Shown here: piece by piece, positions 29,401-42,640 of the stretch
How positions within the stretch are numbered: position 1 is the stretch's first letter
Layout of the letters: every line of letters begins with the position of its first letter
Source of the DNA: Sanderia malayensis
Taxonomy: Eukaryota > Cnidaria > Scyphozoa > Semaeostomeae > Pelagiidae
NCBI GenBank assembly: GCA_013076295.1
Contig: RQOL01000595.1
Location: forward strand, 33,140-97,139
Direction of reading: 5' to 3'
Length of the DNA: 64,000 nucleotides
The notes under the pieces: model-generated
Seen by the model: the letters and a program-made list of their open reading frames with translations, nothing else
The model's database searches: none
What the model was told of the DNA's origin: nothing
Made by a program: the position numbers and the translations under genes

Positions 29401-31487
29401 ATTCGTTTGTTTGCAGTGATATTAACATTACTGCACACTAATTGCGCATGAATCTACGTTATTACAGTTCCAATTAAGTAAAATACAAATGCATTTGCTT
29501 GTTTTCAATGATATTAACATTACTGCACACTAATTGGACATCAATGTACGTTTTTACAGTTGCAACTAAGTAAAGTACATATGCATTTACTTGTTTACTG
29601 TGATATTAACATTACTGTACACTTATTGTACACGAATCCACATTATTACAGCTTAAACTAAACAAAATACACATGCATTTGCTTGTTTCCAGTGATATTA
29701 CCATGAATGTACGTTTTTACAGTTGCAACTAAGTAAAATACATACGCATTTACTTGTTTTCTGTGATATTAACATCACTGCACACTTATTGTACACGAAT
29801 CCACGTTATTACAGCTCTAACTAAGTAAGAAAGACAGGCACTTGCGTGTTTTCAGTGATTTTAACACTACTGCACACTTATTGCACATGAGTCCACTTTA
29901 TTACAGTTTAAAGTAAGTAGAATATACATGCATTTGCTTGTTTTCAATGATATTAACATTACTCCACACCAATTGCACATGAATCTACGTTATTACAGTT
30001 CCAATTAAGTAAAATACACATGCATTTGCTTGTTTGCAGTGATATTAACATTACTGCACACTAATTGCACATGAATCCACGTTGTTACAGCTCAAACTAA
30101 GTAAAATACACATGCATTTGCCTGTTTGCAGTGATATTAACATTACTGCACACAAATTGCACATGAATCCACGTTGTTACAGCTCAAACTAAATAAAATA
30201 CACAGGCATTTGCTTGTTTGCAGTAATATTAACATTACTGCACGCTAATTACACATCAATCGTTGTTACAGCTGAAACTAACTAATTTACACATGCATTT
30301 GTTTGTTTGCAGTGATATTAACATCACTGCACACTAATTGCACACGAACCCACGTTTTTAGTGCACAAACTAAGTAAAATACACATGCATTTGCTTGTTT
30401 TCAATGATATTAACATTACTCAACACTAATTGCACATGAATCTACGTTATTACAGTTCCAATTAAGTAAAATACAAATGCATTTGCTTGTTTTCAACGAT
30501 ATTAACATTACTGCACACTAATTGGACATGAATGTACGTTTTTACAGTTGCAACTAAGTAAGATACAGATGCATGTGCATGTTTGCATTGAATTTAACAT
30601 TACTGCACACTAATTGTACATGAATCCCCGCTGTTACAGCTGAAACTAACTAAATTACACATGCATTTGCTTGTTTGCAGTGATATTAACATTAGTGCAC
30701 ACTAATTACACATGAATCGTTGTTACAGCTGAAACAAACTAATATACACATGCATTTGTTTGTTTGCAGTGATATTAACATTACTGCACACTAATTGCAC
30801 ACGAATCCACGTAATTACAGCTCAAACTAAGTAAAATACACATTCATTTGCTTGTTTTCAGTGATATTAACATTACTGCAAACTAATTGGACATGAATCA
30901 ACTTTATTACAGCTAAAACGAACTAAATTAAACATGCATTTGTTTGTTTTCAGTGATATTAACATTACTGCAAACTAATTGCACACGAACCCACGTTTTT
31001 AGAGCACAAACTAAGTAAAATACACATGCATTTGCTTGTTTTCAATGATATTAACATTACTTCACACTAATTGGATATGAATCAATGTTATTACAGCTGA
31101 AACTAACAAAATTAAACATGCATTTGTTTGTTTTCAGTGATATTAACATTACTGCAAACTAATTGCACACGAACCCACGTTTTTAGAGCACAAACTAAGT
31201 AAAATACACATGCATTTGCATGTTTTCAGTGATGCTAAAATTACTGCACACTAATTGCACATGAATCCACGTTATTACAGCTCAAACTAAACAAAATACA
31301 CATGCACTTGCTTGTTTGCAGTGATATTAACATTACTGCACACAAATTGCACATGAATCCACGTTGTTACAGCTCAAAGTAAATAGAATACACAGGCATT
31401 TGCTTGTTTGCAGTAATATTAACATTACTGCACGCTAATTACACATCAATTGTTGTTACAGCTGAAACTAACTAATTTACACATGCA
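26431..31487 (+). repeat. Satellite block A, superunit copy 2 (left of the retroelement)
   Basis: Starts at landmark CATTAGCC (26,466). For about 1.5 kb it follows 34-1,560 at an offset of about 26.43 kb, then follows copy 3 (50.7-56.1 kb). It is much cleaner than copy 3, with few frame-disturbing deletions. It ends at ACACATGCA, where the retroelement has inserted. Confidence 0.88.
29694..29764 (+). repeat. Deleted satellite monomer, about 71 bp (copy 2)
   Basis: This carries the same GATATTACCATGAATG junction as the monomer at 2,775, followed by the same TTGCAACTAAG second half and a CATACGCATTTAC variant. It identifies the matching position in superunit copy 2. Confidence 0.85.
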
Positions 31488-32026
31488 AATCTTTTTTAAC
31501 AGGACGCAGTCAAAAGGTTCTAGTGAATGGGTCTATGTCAGATTCTTCGAGTTTACATTTTGGGGTTCCCCAGGGGTCTGTTCTTGGACCAGTGCTCTTT
31601 AACCTATACATTGAATCCCTTTATACTATAATTGAGAAATGCTCTTTTAAGGTGGGTGGCTTTGCAGATGACCATCAACTGTACAAGCATTTTCTTCCGG
31701 TGTTCCAATCAACTGTTTTAACAATAGATGTCGAAGTGTGTTTGAAATCTGTGGCCTGTTGGATGGATAAACACTTTTTAAAAATAAATACGGAAAAAAC
31801 AAAAATAATAGTCCTGTCCCCTCCTTCAATCAAGAAAGAAATTGTCATCCACGGAATTCAATATGATGATATTTGTGTCCGATTTGTGGATATAGCTAAA
31901 TGTCTTGGAGTGTTATTGGACAGTGATTTTGGCTTCGAACAACACATCAACAAAGTTGTTTCAGACTGCAATTTCATACTTAGAAACATTGCAAGAATAA
32001 ATATTACTTACCAAAAGAAACAATAA
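31488..32026 (+). pseudogene. Reverse transcriptase fragment (palm/thumb part), non-LTR retrotransposon
   Basis: The plus-strand frame is open from the insertion border (31,487/31,488) and ends at TAA 32,024-32,026. Motif GVPQGSVLGP (31,562-31,591) is reverse transcriptase motif B, which positions template and primer. FADD (31,661-31,672) is the catalytic box of motif C, with the two aspartates that bind metal; Phe in place of Tyr in the first position occurs in this group. Downstream are the WMDKHFLKINTEKTK segment and CLGVLLDSDFGFEQH, which match the usual order in CR1/L2 and related Jockey-superfamily elements. The earlier motifs, including the first catalytic aspartate (motif A), are missing because the copy is truncated. 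The stop is premature: the natural continuation lies one frame over, so a net single-base shift near 32,010-32,026, in an A-rich run, broke it. Enzymatic activity is not possible. Family placement is from motif memory, without alignment. Confidence 0.93.
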
Positions 32027-32508
32027 ATATTTTAATGTGTTCCTTGGTATCCTCAAAATTAGATTACTGCAATTCCCTATTTCTTAATCTTCCAAGTAAC
32101 CTTATAAAAAAACTTCAATCCGTTCAAAATACAGCTATACGAATAGTCTATAATATAAATAAATTTGATAGAAAACACATCTCCCACCTATTTGCAGACA
32201 TCCACTGGCTCAAAGTTAGAGAACGTATAACATTCAAGGCATGTGTCATAATGCATAAATTGATATGGAATATAGTGCCTGATGTCCTGCAAGAAAAAAT
32301 AAATGTTAGTAACGAACGCACAGGTATGGTTGCAGTAAAAGAGAGTAGAGGAAAATATGGTGATAGGGCCTTCACAAGATCGGGACCAATTCTCTGGAAT
32401 AAACTTCCCATCGAACTGAAACATACACAATGCATTGATGAGTTTAAAAAAAAGTTAAAAACATTTTTTATGACAACAAATTTAGAAGATTTTTATCGCA
32501 AAAAGTAA
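32017..32508 (+). pseudogene. C-terminal part of the same LINE ORF2, in a shifted frame
   Basis: The ORF continues in another frame to TAA at 32,506-32,508. The first in-frame ATG (32,035) is internal and not a real start. SSKLDYCNSLF (32,047-32,079), followed by a leucine-rich segment with KLQSVQNTAIRI and then DIHWLKVRERITFK, and KYGDRAFTRSGPILWNKLP (from 32,353), are the conserved C-terminal blocks that follow reverse transcriptase in CR1/L2/Rex1-like elements. The domain has no enzymatic motif visible; it ends in a lysine-rich stretch. Length (about 157 codons) is close to what I would expect for this region, so the 3' end of the gene looks complete. A minus-strand frame over the same bases (32,148-32,435) is a shadow. 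Confidence 0.92.
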
Positions 32509-32574
32509 TTTACTTTGTTCACAGTTGAGCAAATTGCTTGCCAACATGGCGGCAATAGAAACTGGGTGTAAACT
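32509..32574 (+). other. 3' untranslated region of the LINE
   Basis: About 66 bases lie between the ORF2 stop and the tail. They include AACATGGCGGC (32,543-32,553), which fits the published core of YY1 sites (AANATGGCGGC). No AATAAA signal is present, as expected for elements that end in a short repeat and not poly(A). Confidence 0.75.
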
Positions 32575-32589
32575 TTATTATTATTATTA
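32575..32589 (+). repeat. (TTA)5 tail at the LINE 3' end
   Basis: Five TTA units directly abut the resumed satellite (TTTGTTTG at 32,590). Short simple-repeat 3' tails are usual in CR1/L2/RTE-type elements and mark the 3' end that primed reverse transcription. Confidence 0.9.
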
Positions 32590-35500
32590 TTTGTTTGTTT
32601 GCAGTGATATTAACATCACTGCACACTAATTGCACACGAACCCACGTTTTTAGTGCACAAACTAAGTAAAATACACATGCATTTGCTTGTTTCAATGATA
32701 TTAACATTACTCACACTAATTGCACATGAATCTACGTTATTACAGTTCCAATTAAGTAAAATACAAATGCATTTGCTTGTCTTCAATGATATTAACATTA
32801 CTGCACACTAATTGCACAGGAATCCACGTTATTACCAGTGAAACTAAATAAAATACACATGCATTTGCTTCTTTGCAGTAATATTAACATTAGTGCACAC
32901 TAATTACACATGAATCGTTGTCACAGCTGAAGCTAACTAAATTACACATACATTTGTTTATTTGCAGTGATATTAACATTACTGCACACTAATTGCACAT
33001 GAATCCACGTTATTACAGCTGAAACTAACTAAGAAAGACATGCATCTGCTTGTTTTCAGTGATGTTAACATTACTGCACACTAATTGCACATGAATCCAC
33101 GTTATTACAACTGAAACTAAATAAAATACAAATGCATTTGCTTGTTTTCAATGATATTAACATTACTGCACACTAATTGCACATGAACGTACCTTTTTAC
33201 AGTTGCAAACTAAGTAAAATACATATGCATTTTACTTGTTTCTGTGATATTAACATTACTGCACACTATTGTACACGAATCCACGTTATTACAGCTTAAA
33301 CTAAAAAAACACATGCATTTGGCTTGTTTGCATGAAGTAATCATTACTGCACACTAATTGCACATGAATCCACGTCGTTAAAGCTGAAACTAACTAAATT
33401 ACACATACATTTGTTTGTTTGCAGTGATATTAACATTACTGCACACTAATTGCTCATGAATCCACGTTATTATAATTCCAATTAAGTAAAATACAATGCA
33501 TTTGCTTGTTTTCAGATATTAACATTACTGCAACTAATTGGACATGAATGTACCTTTTTACAGTGCAACTAAGTAAAATACATATGCATTTACTTGTGTT
33601 CTGTGATATTAACATTACTGCACACTTATTGTACACGAATCCACGTTATTACAGCTGAAACTAACTAAGAAAGACATGCATTGCTTGTTTTCAGTGATGT
33701 TAACATTACCGCACACTAATTGCACATGAATCCACGTTATTACAGCTGAAACTAAGTAAAATACACATGCATTTGCTTGTTTGCAGTGATATTAACATTA
33801 CTGCACACTAATTGCATGAATCGTTGTTACAGCTGAAACTAACCAATTTACACATGCATATTTTGTTTTCAGTGATATTAACATTACTGCACACTAATTG
33901 CACACGAATCCACGTTATTACAGCTCAAACTAAGTAAAATACACATGCATTTGCTTGTTTTCAGTGATATTATAATTACTGCACACTAATTGGACATGAA
34001 TCAACGTTATTACAGCTAAAACTAACTAAATTAAACATGCATTTGTTTTTTTCAGTGATATTAACATTACTGCAGACTAATTGCACACGAACCCCGTTTT
34101 TAGTGCACAAACTAAGTAAAATACACTGCATTTGCATGTTTTCAGTGATATTAAATTACTGCACAATAATTGCACATGAATCCACGTTATTACAGCTCAA
34201 ACTAAAAAATACACATGCCTTTGCTTGTTTGCAGTGATATTAACATTACTGCACACAATTGCACATGAATCCACGTTGTTACAGCTCAAACTAAGTAAAT
34301 ACACATGCATTGCTGTTTGCATGAAATTAACATTACTGCACACTATAATGCACATGAATCCACGTTGTTACAGCTGAAACTAAGAAAATACACATGCATT
34401 TGCTTGTTTTCAGTGATATTATAATTCCTGCACACTAATTGGACATGAATCCACGTTATTACAACTGAAGCTAAATAAAATACACATGCATTTGCTTGTT
34501 TTCAATAATATTAACATTACTGCACGCTAATTACACATGAATCGTTGTTACAGCTGAAACTAACTAATTAACATGTGCATTTGTTTGTTTAGTGATATTA
34601 ACATTACTGCACACTATTGCACATGAATCCACGTTGTTACAGCTGAAACTAACTAAATTACAGATACATTTGCTTTGTTTGCAGTGATATTAACATTACT
34701 GCACACTAATTGCACATGAATCCACGTTATTACAGTGAAACTAAATAAATACACATGCATTTGCTTGTTTGGAGTATATTAACATTACTGCACACTAATT
34801 ACACATGAATCGTGTTACAGCTGAAGCTAACTAAATTACACATACATTTGTTTGTTTGCAGTGATATTAACATTACTGCACACTAATTGCACATGAATCC
34901 ACGTTATTACAGCTGAAACTAACTAAAAAGACATGCATTTGCTTGTTTTCAGTGATGTTAACATTACTGCACACTAATTGCACATGAATCCACGTTATTA
35001 CAACTGAAACTAAAAAATACAGATGCATTTGCTTGTTTGCAGTATATTAACATTACTGCACACTAATTACACATGAATTGTTTTACAGCTGAAACTAGTA
35101 CTAATTTACACATGCATTTGTTTGTTTGCAGTGATATTAACATTACTGCACACTAATTGCACATGAATCCACGTTATTACAGCTGAAACTAACTAAAATT
35201 AAACATGCATTTGCTTTGTTTGCAGTGATATTAACATTACTGCACACTAATTGCGCATGAATCTATGTTATTACAGTGAATAAGTAAAATACAAATGCAT
35301 TTGCTTGTTTTCAATGATATTAACATTACTGCACACTAATTGCACATGAATACGTTTTAAGCTGAAACTAAGTAAATACATATGCATTTACTTGTTTTCT
35401 GTGATATTACATTACTGCACACTAATTGCACACGAATCCACGTTATTACAGCTGAAACTAAACAAATACACATGCATTTGTTTGTTTGCAGTGATATTAA

Positions 35501-36540
35501 CATTACTGCACACTAATTGCACATGAATCCATGTTATTACAGTTCAATAAGTAACATACACATGCATTTGCTTGTTTTAGTGATATTAACATTACTGCAC
35601 ACTAATTGCACATGAATCTACGTTATTACCGAATAAGTAAAATACAAATGCATTTGCTTGTTTGCAGTGATATTAACATTACTGCACACTAATTGCACAT
35701 GAATCCACGTTTTTACAGCTGAAACTAAGTAAAATACACATGCATGCTTGTTTTGCATGAAATTAATTACTGCACACTAATTGCACATGAATCCACGTTG
35801 TTACAGCTGAAACTAAGTAAATTACACATGCATTTGTTTGTTTCAGTGATATTAACATTACTGCACACTAATTGCACATGAATCCACGTTATTACAGCTG
35901 AAACTAACTAAAATTACACATGCATTTGCTTTGTTTGCAGTGATATTAACATTACTGCACACTAATTGCACATGAATCCACGTTATTACAACTGAAACTA
36001 AATAAAATACACATGCATTTGCTTGTTTTCAGTGATATTAACATTACTGCACACTAATTACACATGAATCGTTTTACAGCTGAAACTAACTAATTACACA
36101 TGCATTTGTTTGTTTGCAGTGATATTAACATTACTGCACACTAATTGCACACGAATCCACGTTTTAGTGCACAAACTAAGTAAAATACACATGCATTTGC
36201 TTGTTTTCAGTGATATTAACATTACTGCACACTAATTGCACATGAATCTACGTTATTACAGTTAATAAGTAAAATACATATGCATTTTCTTGTTTTCAGT
36301 GATATTAACATTACTGCACACTTTTGTACACGAATCCACGTTATTACATGAAACTAAAATAACATGCATTTGCTTGTTTTCAGTGAAATTAATTACTGCA
36401 CACTAATTGCACATGAATCCACGTTGTACAGCTGAAACTAACTAAATTACACATGCATTTTTGTTTTCAGTGATATTAACATTACTGCACACTAATTGCA
36501 CATGAATCCAAGTTATTGCACTGAACTAGTTAAAATACAT
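32590..36540 (+). repeat. Satellite block A, superunit copy 2 (right of the retroelement)
   Basis: The first 200 bases continue exactly where the interrupted monomer stopped and match 56,146-56,350. Further on, the order departs from copies 1 and 3. From about 33,180 to 36,540 the monomers become near-consensus, with many small deletions and fewer subfamily marks. This segment makes copy 2 about 3.7 kb longer than copy 1 in block A, beyond the retroelement itself. No gene was seen. Confidence 0.78.
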
Positions 36541-38949
36541 ATGCATTTACTTGTTTACAGTAATTAACACTGCTGAACAATAATCGCACATCAATCCAAG
36601 TTATTACAGCTGAAACTAAGTAAAATACACATGCATTGTTTGTTTTCAGTGACATTAACATTACTGCACACTTATTGTACATGAATCCATGTTGTTACAG
36701 CTGAAACTAATTAAAATACACACGGATTTTTTGTTTGCAGAGATATTAACATTACTACACATTAATTGCACATGAATCGACGTTATTACAGCTTAAACTA
36801 AGTATGAAACAGCATTTGCGTGTTTTCAGTGATATTAACATACTGCACGCAAATTGCACATGAATCCACGTTATTACAGATGCAATTAAATAAAATACAC
36901 ATGCATTGCTTGTTTTAATTAATATTAACAATGTTAAACTGATTGCACATGAATCCACGTTGTTACAGCTAAAACGAAGTAAATACACATGCATTTGTTT
37001 GTTTTCGGTGACATTAACATTACTGCACACTAATTGCACATGAATCCACGTTATTCCAGCTGAAACTAAGTAAAGCACACATGCATTTGCTTCTTTTCAG
37101 TGATTTAACATTACTGCACACTATTTACACATGAATCTACGTTAACACAGTTGGAACTAAGTAAAAGACACATCATTTGCTTGTTTTCAGTGATAATTAA
37201 CATTACTGCACACTAATTGTACATGAATCCATGTTGTTACAGCTGAAACTAATAAAATACACATGCATTTGTTGTTTGCAGAGATATTAACATTACTACA
37301 CATAATTGCACATGAATCGACGTTATTACAGCTGAAACTAAGTAAAAGACAGCATTTGCGTGTTTTCAGTGATATTAACATTACTGCACACTAATTGCAC
37401 ATGAATCCACGTTATTACAGCTGAAACTAAGTAATACACATGCATTTGTTTGTTTTCTGACATTAACATTACTGCACACTATTGTACATGAATCCATGTT
37501 GTTACAGCTGATACTAATTAAATACACATGGATTTGTTTGTTTGCAGTGATATTAACATTACTACACATTAATTGCACATGAATCCACGTTATTACAGCT
37601 TATACTAAGTATGAAAACAGCATTTGCGTGTTTTCAGTGATATTAACATTACTGCACACTCATTGCACATGAATCCACGTTATTACAGCTGAAACTAAGT
37701 AAAACAACATGCATTTGCTTCTTTTCAGTGATTTTAACATTACTGCACACTATCTGCACATGAATTTACGTTACTACAGCTAAAAATAACTAAAATAAAT
37801 ATGTATTTGTTTGTTTGCAATGATATTAACATTACTGCACACCTATTGCACGTGATCCACGTTATTACAGCTGAAATTTAATGAAATACACATGCATTTG
37901 CTTATTTGCAGTGATATTAACATTGCTGCACACTAATTGCACGTGAATCCACGTTGATACAGCTGAAAATAACTAAATTAAACATGCATTTGTTTGTTTG
38001 CAGTGATATTAACATTACTGCACACTTATTGCACATGAATCCAGGTTATTACAGCTGAAACTAAGTAAAACAAACATGCATTTGCTTCTTTTCAGTGATT
38101 CTAACATTACTGCACACTATCTGCACATGAATGTACGTTACTACAGCTAAAAATAACTAAATTAAATATGTATTTGTTTGTTTGCAATGATATTAACATT
38201 ACTGCACACCTATTGCACATGATTCACGTTATTACAGCTGAAATTTAATGAAATACACATGCATTTGCTTATTTGCAGTGATATTAACATTGCTGCACAC
38301 TAATTGCACATGAATCCACGTTGTTACAGCTGAAACTAAAAAAAATACACATGCATTTTTTGTCTTCAGTGATATTAACATAACTGCACACTGATAGCAC
38401 CTGAATCCACGTTATTACAGTTGGAACTAAGTAAAATACACATGCATTTGCTTGTTTTCAGTGATATTAACATTACTGCACACTAATTGCACATGATTCC
38501 ACGTTATTACAACTGAAGCTAAGTAAAATACACATGCATTTGCTTGTTTTCAGTGATATTAACTTTACTGCACACTAATTGCACACGATTCCACGTTATT
38601 ACAGCTGAAACTAACTAAGAACGACATGCATTTGCTTGTTTTCCGTGAGATTAACCTTACTGCACACTAATTGCACCTGAATCTACGTTGTTACACCTCA
38701 AACTAAGTAAAATACACATGCATTGGCTTGTTTTCAGTGATATTAACATTACTGCACACTAATTGGACATTAATCAACGTTATTACAGCTGAAACTAACT
38801 AAATTAAACATGCATTTGTTTGTTTGCAGTGATATTAACATTACTGCACACTTATTGCACATGAATCCACGATAATACAGCTAATACTAAATAAAATACA
38901 CATGCATTTGCTTGTTTTCAGTGATATTATCATTAGTGCACACTAATTG
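36541..38949 (+). repeat. Satellite block B, proximal part, copy 2
   Basis: Begins with the AATCGCACATCAATCC monomer and TACACACGGATTT, as at 6,830 and 59,400. It contains a local tandem four-monomer unit of about 366 bp at 37,740-38,470, marked by CTATCTGCACATGAA and TATGTATTTGTTTG. The same types appear once at 58,690-58,760, and I did not find them in copy 1. Confidence 0.78.
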
Positions 38950-41900
38950 CACATGAATCTACGTTTTACAGTTGGAGCTAAGTAAAATACATATGCATTT
39001 ACTTGTTTTCAGTTATTTAACATTATGCACACTAATTGCACATCAATCCACGTTATTGCAGCTGAAACTAAGTAAATTACACATGCATTTGTTTGTTTTC
39101 AGTGACATTACATTACTGCACACTTATTGTACATAATCCATGTTGTTACTGCTGAAACTAACTAAAATTTACATGCATTTGCTTTTTTTAATTAATATTA
39201 ACAATGCTAAACACTAATTGCGCATGAATCCACGTTGTTACAGCTGAAACGAAGTAAAATACACATGCATTTGCTTGTTTGCAGTGATATTGACATTACT
39301 GCACACTAATTGGACATGAATCAACGTTATTACAGCTGAAACTAAGTAAAATACACATGCATTTGCTTCTTTTTAGTGATATTAACATTACTCGAAACAA
39401 ATTGCACATGAATCAACGTTATTACAGCTGAAACTAAGTAAAATACACATGCATTTGCTGTTTTCAGTGATATTTCACTACTGCATAGTAATTGGATAGA
39501 ATCCACGTTATTACAGATAAAATAAATAAAATACACTTGCATTTGCTTGTTTTCAGTGTTATTAACATTACTGAAAAACTAGTTCCACATGAATCTACGT
39601 TATTTCAGTTGCAACTAAGTAAAATACATCTGCATGTATATGTTTTCAGTGATATTAACATTACTGCCCTAATTGCAGATGAATCCACGTTGTTACAGCT
39701 GAAACGAATAATATTCACATGCGTTTGCTTTTTTGCAGTGATATTAACATTACTGTACACTAATTGCACATGAATCGACGTTAATACAGCTGAAACTAAA
39801 TAATATACACATGCATTTGCTTTTTTGCAGTGATTTAACATTACTGCACAATAATTGCCATGAATCCACGTTTTACAGCTGAAACTAATAAAATACACAT
39901 GCATTTCCTTATTTCAGTGAATTAACATTACTGCACACTGAATTGCACATGAATCCACGTTGTTACAGCTGAAACTAACTAAACTACACATGCATTTGTT
40001 TGTATGCAGTGATATTAACATTACTACACACTAATTGCACATGAATCTACGTTATTACAGATGCAACTAAATAAAATACACATGCATCTGCTTGTTTTCT
40101 GTGATATTAACATTACTGGACACTAGTTGAACATGAATCTACGTTATTACAGTTGGAACTAAGTAAAATACATCTGCATGTTATATGTTTTCAGTGATAT
40201 TAACATTACTGCCCACTAATTGCAGATGAATCCACGTTGTTACAGCTGAAACGAAATAATATTCACATGCGTTTGCTTTTTTGCAGTGATATTAACATTA
40301 CTGTACACTTTTTGCATATGAATCCACGTTAATACAGCTGAAACTAAGTAATATTCACATGCATTTGCTTTTTGCAGTGATTTTAACATTACTGCACATA
40401 ATTGCCCATGAATCCACGTTTTACAGCTGAAACTTAATAAAATACACATGCATTTCCTTATTTGCAGTGATATTAACATTACTGCACACTGATTGCACAT
40501 GAATCCACGTTGTTACAGCTGAAACTAACTAAATTACAAATGCATTTGATTGTATGCAGTGATATTAATATTACTGCACACTAATTGCACATGAATCTAC
40601 GTTATTACAGATGCAACTAAATAAAATACACATGCATCTCCTTGTTTTCTGTGATATTAACATTACTGGACACTAGTTGAACATGAATCTACGTTATTAC
40701 AGTTGGAACTAAGTAAAATACATCTGCATGTATATGTTTTCAGTGATATTAATTACTGCCCACTAATTGCAGATGAATCCACGTTGTTACAGCTGAAACG
40801 AAATAATATTCACATGCATTTGCTTTTTTCAGTGATATTAACATTACTGTACACTTATTGCACATGAATCCACGTTAATACAGCTGAAACTAACTAAAAT
40901 ACACATGCATTTGTTTGTATGCAGTGATATTAACATTACTGCACACTAATTGCACATGAATCTACGTATTACAGATGCAACTAAATAAAATACGCATGCA
41001 TCTGCTTGTTTTCTGTGATATTAACATTACTGGACACTAGTTGAACATGAATCTACGTTATTACAGTTGGAACTAAGTAAAATACATCTGCATGTATATG
41101 TTTTCAGTGATATTAACATTACTGCCCTTAATTGCAGATGAATCCACGTTGTTACAGCTGAAACGAAATAATATTCACATGCATTGCTTTTTTGCAGTGA
41201 TATTAACATTACTGTACACTTATTGCACATGAATCCACGTTAATACAGCTGAAACTAACTAAAAATTACGCATGCATTTGTTTGTATGCAGTGATATTAA
41301 CATTACTGCACACTAATTGCACATGAATCTACGTTATTACAGATGCAACTAAATAAAATACACATGCACTGCTTGTTTTCTATGATATTAACATTACTGG
41401 ACACTAATTGAACATGAATCTACGTTATTACAGTTGGAACTAAGTAAAATACATCTGCATGTATATGTTTTCAGTGATAATAACATTACTGCCCACTAAT
41501 TGCAGATGAATCCACGTTGTTACAGCTGAAACGAAATAATATTCACATGCATTTGCTTTTTTGCAGTGATATTAACATTACTGGACACTAGTTGAACATG
41601 AATCTACGTTATTACAGTTGGAACTAAGTAAAATACATCTGCATGTATATGTTTTCAGTGATATTAACATTACTGCCCATTAATTGCAGATGAATCCACG
41701 TTGTTACAGCTGAAACGAAATAATATTCACATGCTTTTGCTTTTTTGCAGTGATATTAACATTACTGTACACTTATTGCACATGAATCCACGTTAATACA
41801 GCTGAAACTAACTAAATTACACATGCATTTGTTTGTATGCAGTGATATTAACATTACTGCACACTAATTGCACATGAATCTACGTTATTACAGTTGGAAC

Positions 41901-42640
41901 TAAGTAAAATACACATGCATTTGCTTGTTTTTAGTGATATTGACTTTACTGCACACTAATTGCACACGATTGCACGTTATTAGAGCTGAAACTAACTAAA
42001 TACACATGCATTTGTTTGTTTGCAGTGATATTAACATTACTGCACACTAATTGCACATGAATCCACGTTATTACAGCTGATACTAAGTAAACTACACATC
42101 ATTTGCGTGTTTCAGTGATATTAACACTACTGCAACTAATGGCACATGAGTCCACTTTATTACAGTTCAAAGTAAGTAAAATACACATGCATTTGTTGTT
42201 TGCAGTGATATTAAACATTACTGCACACTTATTGTACATGAATCCACGATAATACAGCTAATACTAAATAAAATACACATGCATTTGCTTGTTTTCAGTG
42301 ATATTATCATTAGTGCACACTAATTGCAAATGAATTCACGTTGTTACAGCTCAAACTAAGTAAAATACACATGGATTTGCTTGTTTTCAGTGATTTTAAC
42401 ATCACTGCACACTAATTGCACATGAATCTACGTTTTTGCACTTGGAACTAGGTAAAATACATATGCATTTACTTGTTTTCAGTTATCTTAACACTGCTGA
42501 ACAATAATCGCACATCAATCCAAGTTATTACAGCTGAAACTAAGTAAAATACACATGCCTTTGTTTTTTTCAGTGACATTAACATTACTGCACACTTATT
42601 GTACATGAATCCATGTTGTTACAGCTGAAACTAAGTAAAA
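38950..42640 (+). repeat. Satellite block B colinear with 7.7-11.4 kb, including tetramer array copy 2
   Basis: The offset to copy 1 is nearly constant at 31.25 kb. GGACACTAG monomers lie at 40,118, 40,658, 41,032, 41,399 and 41,583, paralleling 8,873, 9,420, 9,786, 10,150 and 10,333. The tetramer of about 367 bp occupies about 39,570-41,890. From 41,890 the monomers GACTTTACTGCAC and CGATAATACAGC follow as at 10,660-11,000. Confidence 0.86.

Larger units (their letters stand above)
31488..32589 (+). mobile_element. 5'-truncated CR1/L2-type non-LTR retrotransposon (LINE) fragment
   Basis: This 1,102 bp segment has no resemblance to the satellite. The array stops at ACACATGCA (31,487) and resumes at TTTGTTTGTTTGCAG (32,590). 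Joining the two flanks gives exactly the uninterrupted monomer seen at 56,141-56,155, so both borders are defined by an empty site. Inside, the order is reverse transcriptase from just before the GVPQGS motif, the C-terminal domain, a short 3' untranslated stretch and (TTA)5. The endonuclease and the front of the reverse transcriptase are absent. Truncation at the 5' end, the simple 3' tail and insertion in the sense direction are what target-primed reverse transcription produces. No clear target-site duplication is visible (at most one or two ambiguous bases). It is the only mobile element seen in the window. Confidence 0.95.

Noticed and set aside
32148..32435. Minus-strand frames opposite the LINE coding sequence
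   Set aside because: They overlap conserved reverse transcriptase C-terminal sequence on the other strand and show no domain of their own.
31488..32589. The insert as a retrovirus or LTR element
   Set aside because: No LTRs, gag, protease or integrase motifs. Motif order, C-terminal blocks and the (TTA)n tail fit a non-LTR retrotransposon.
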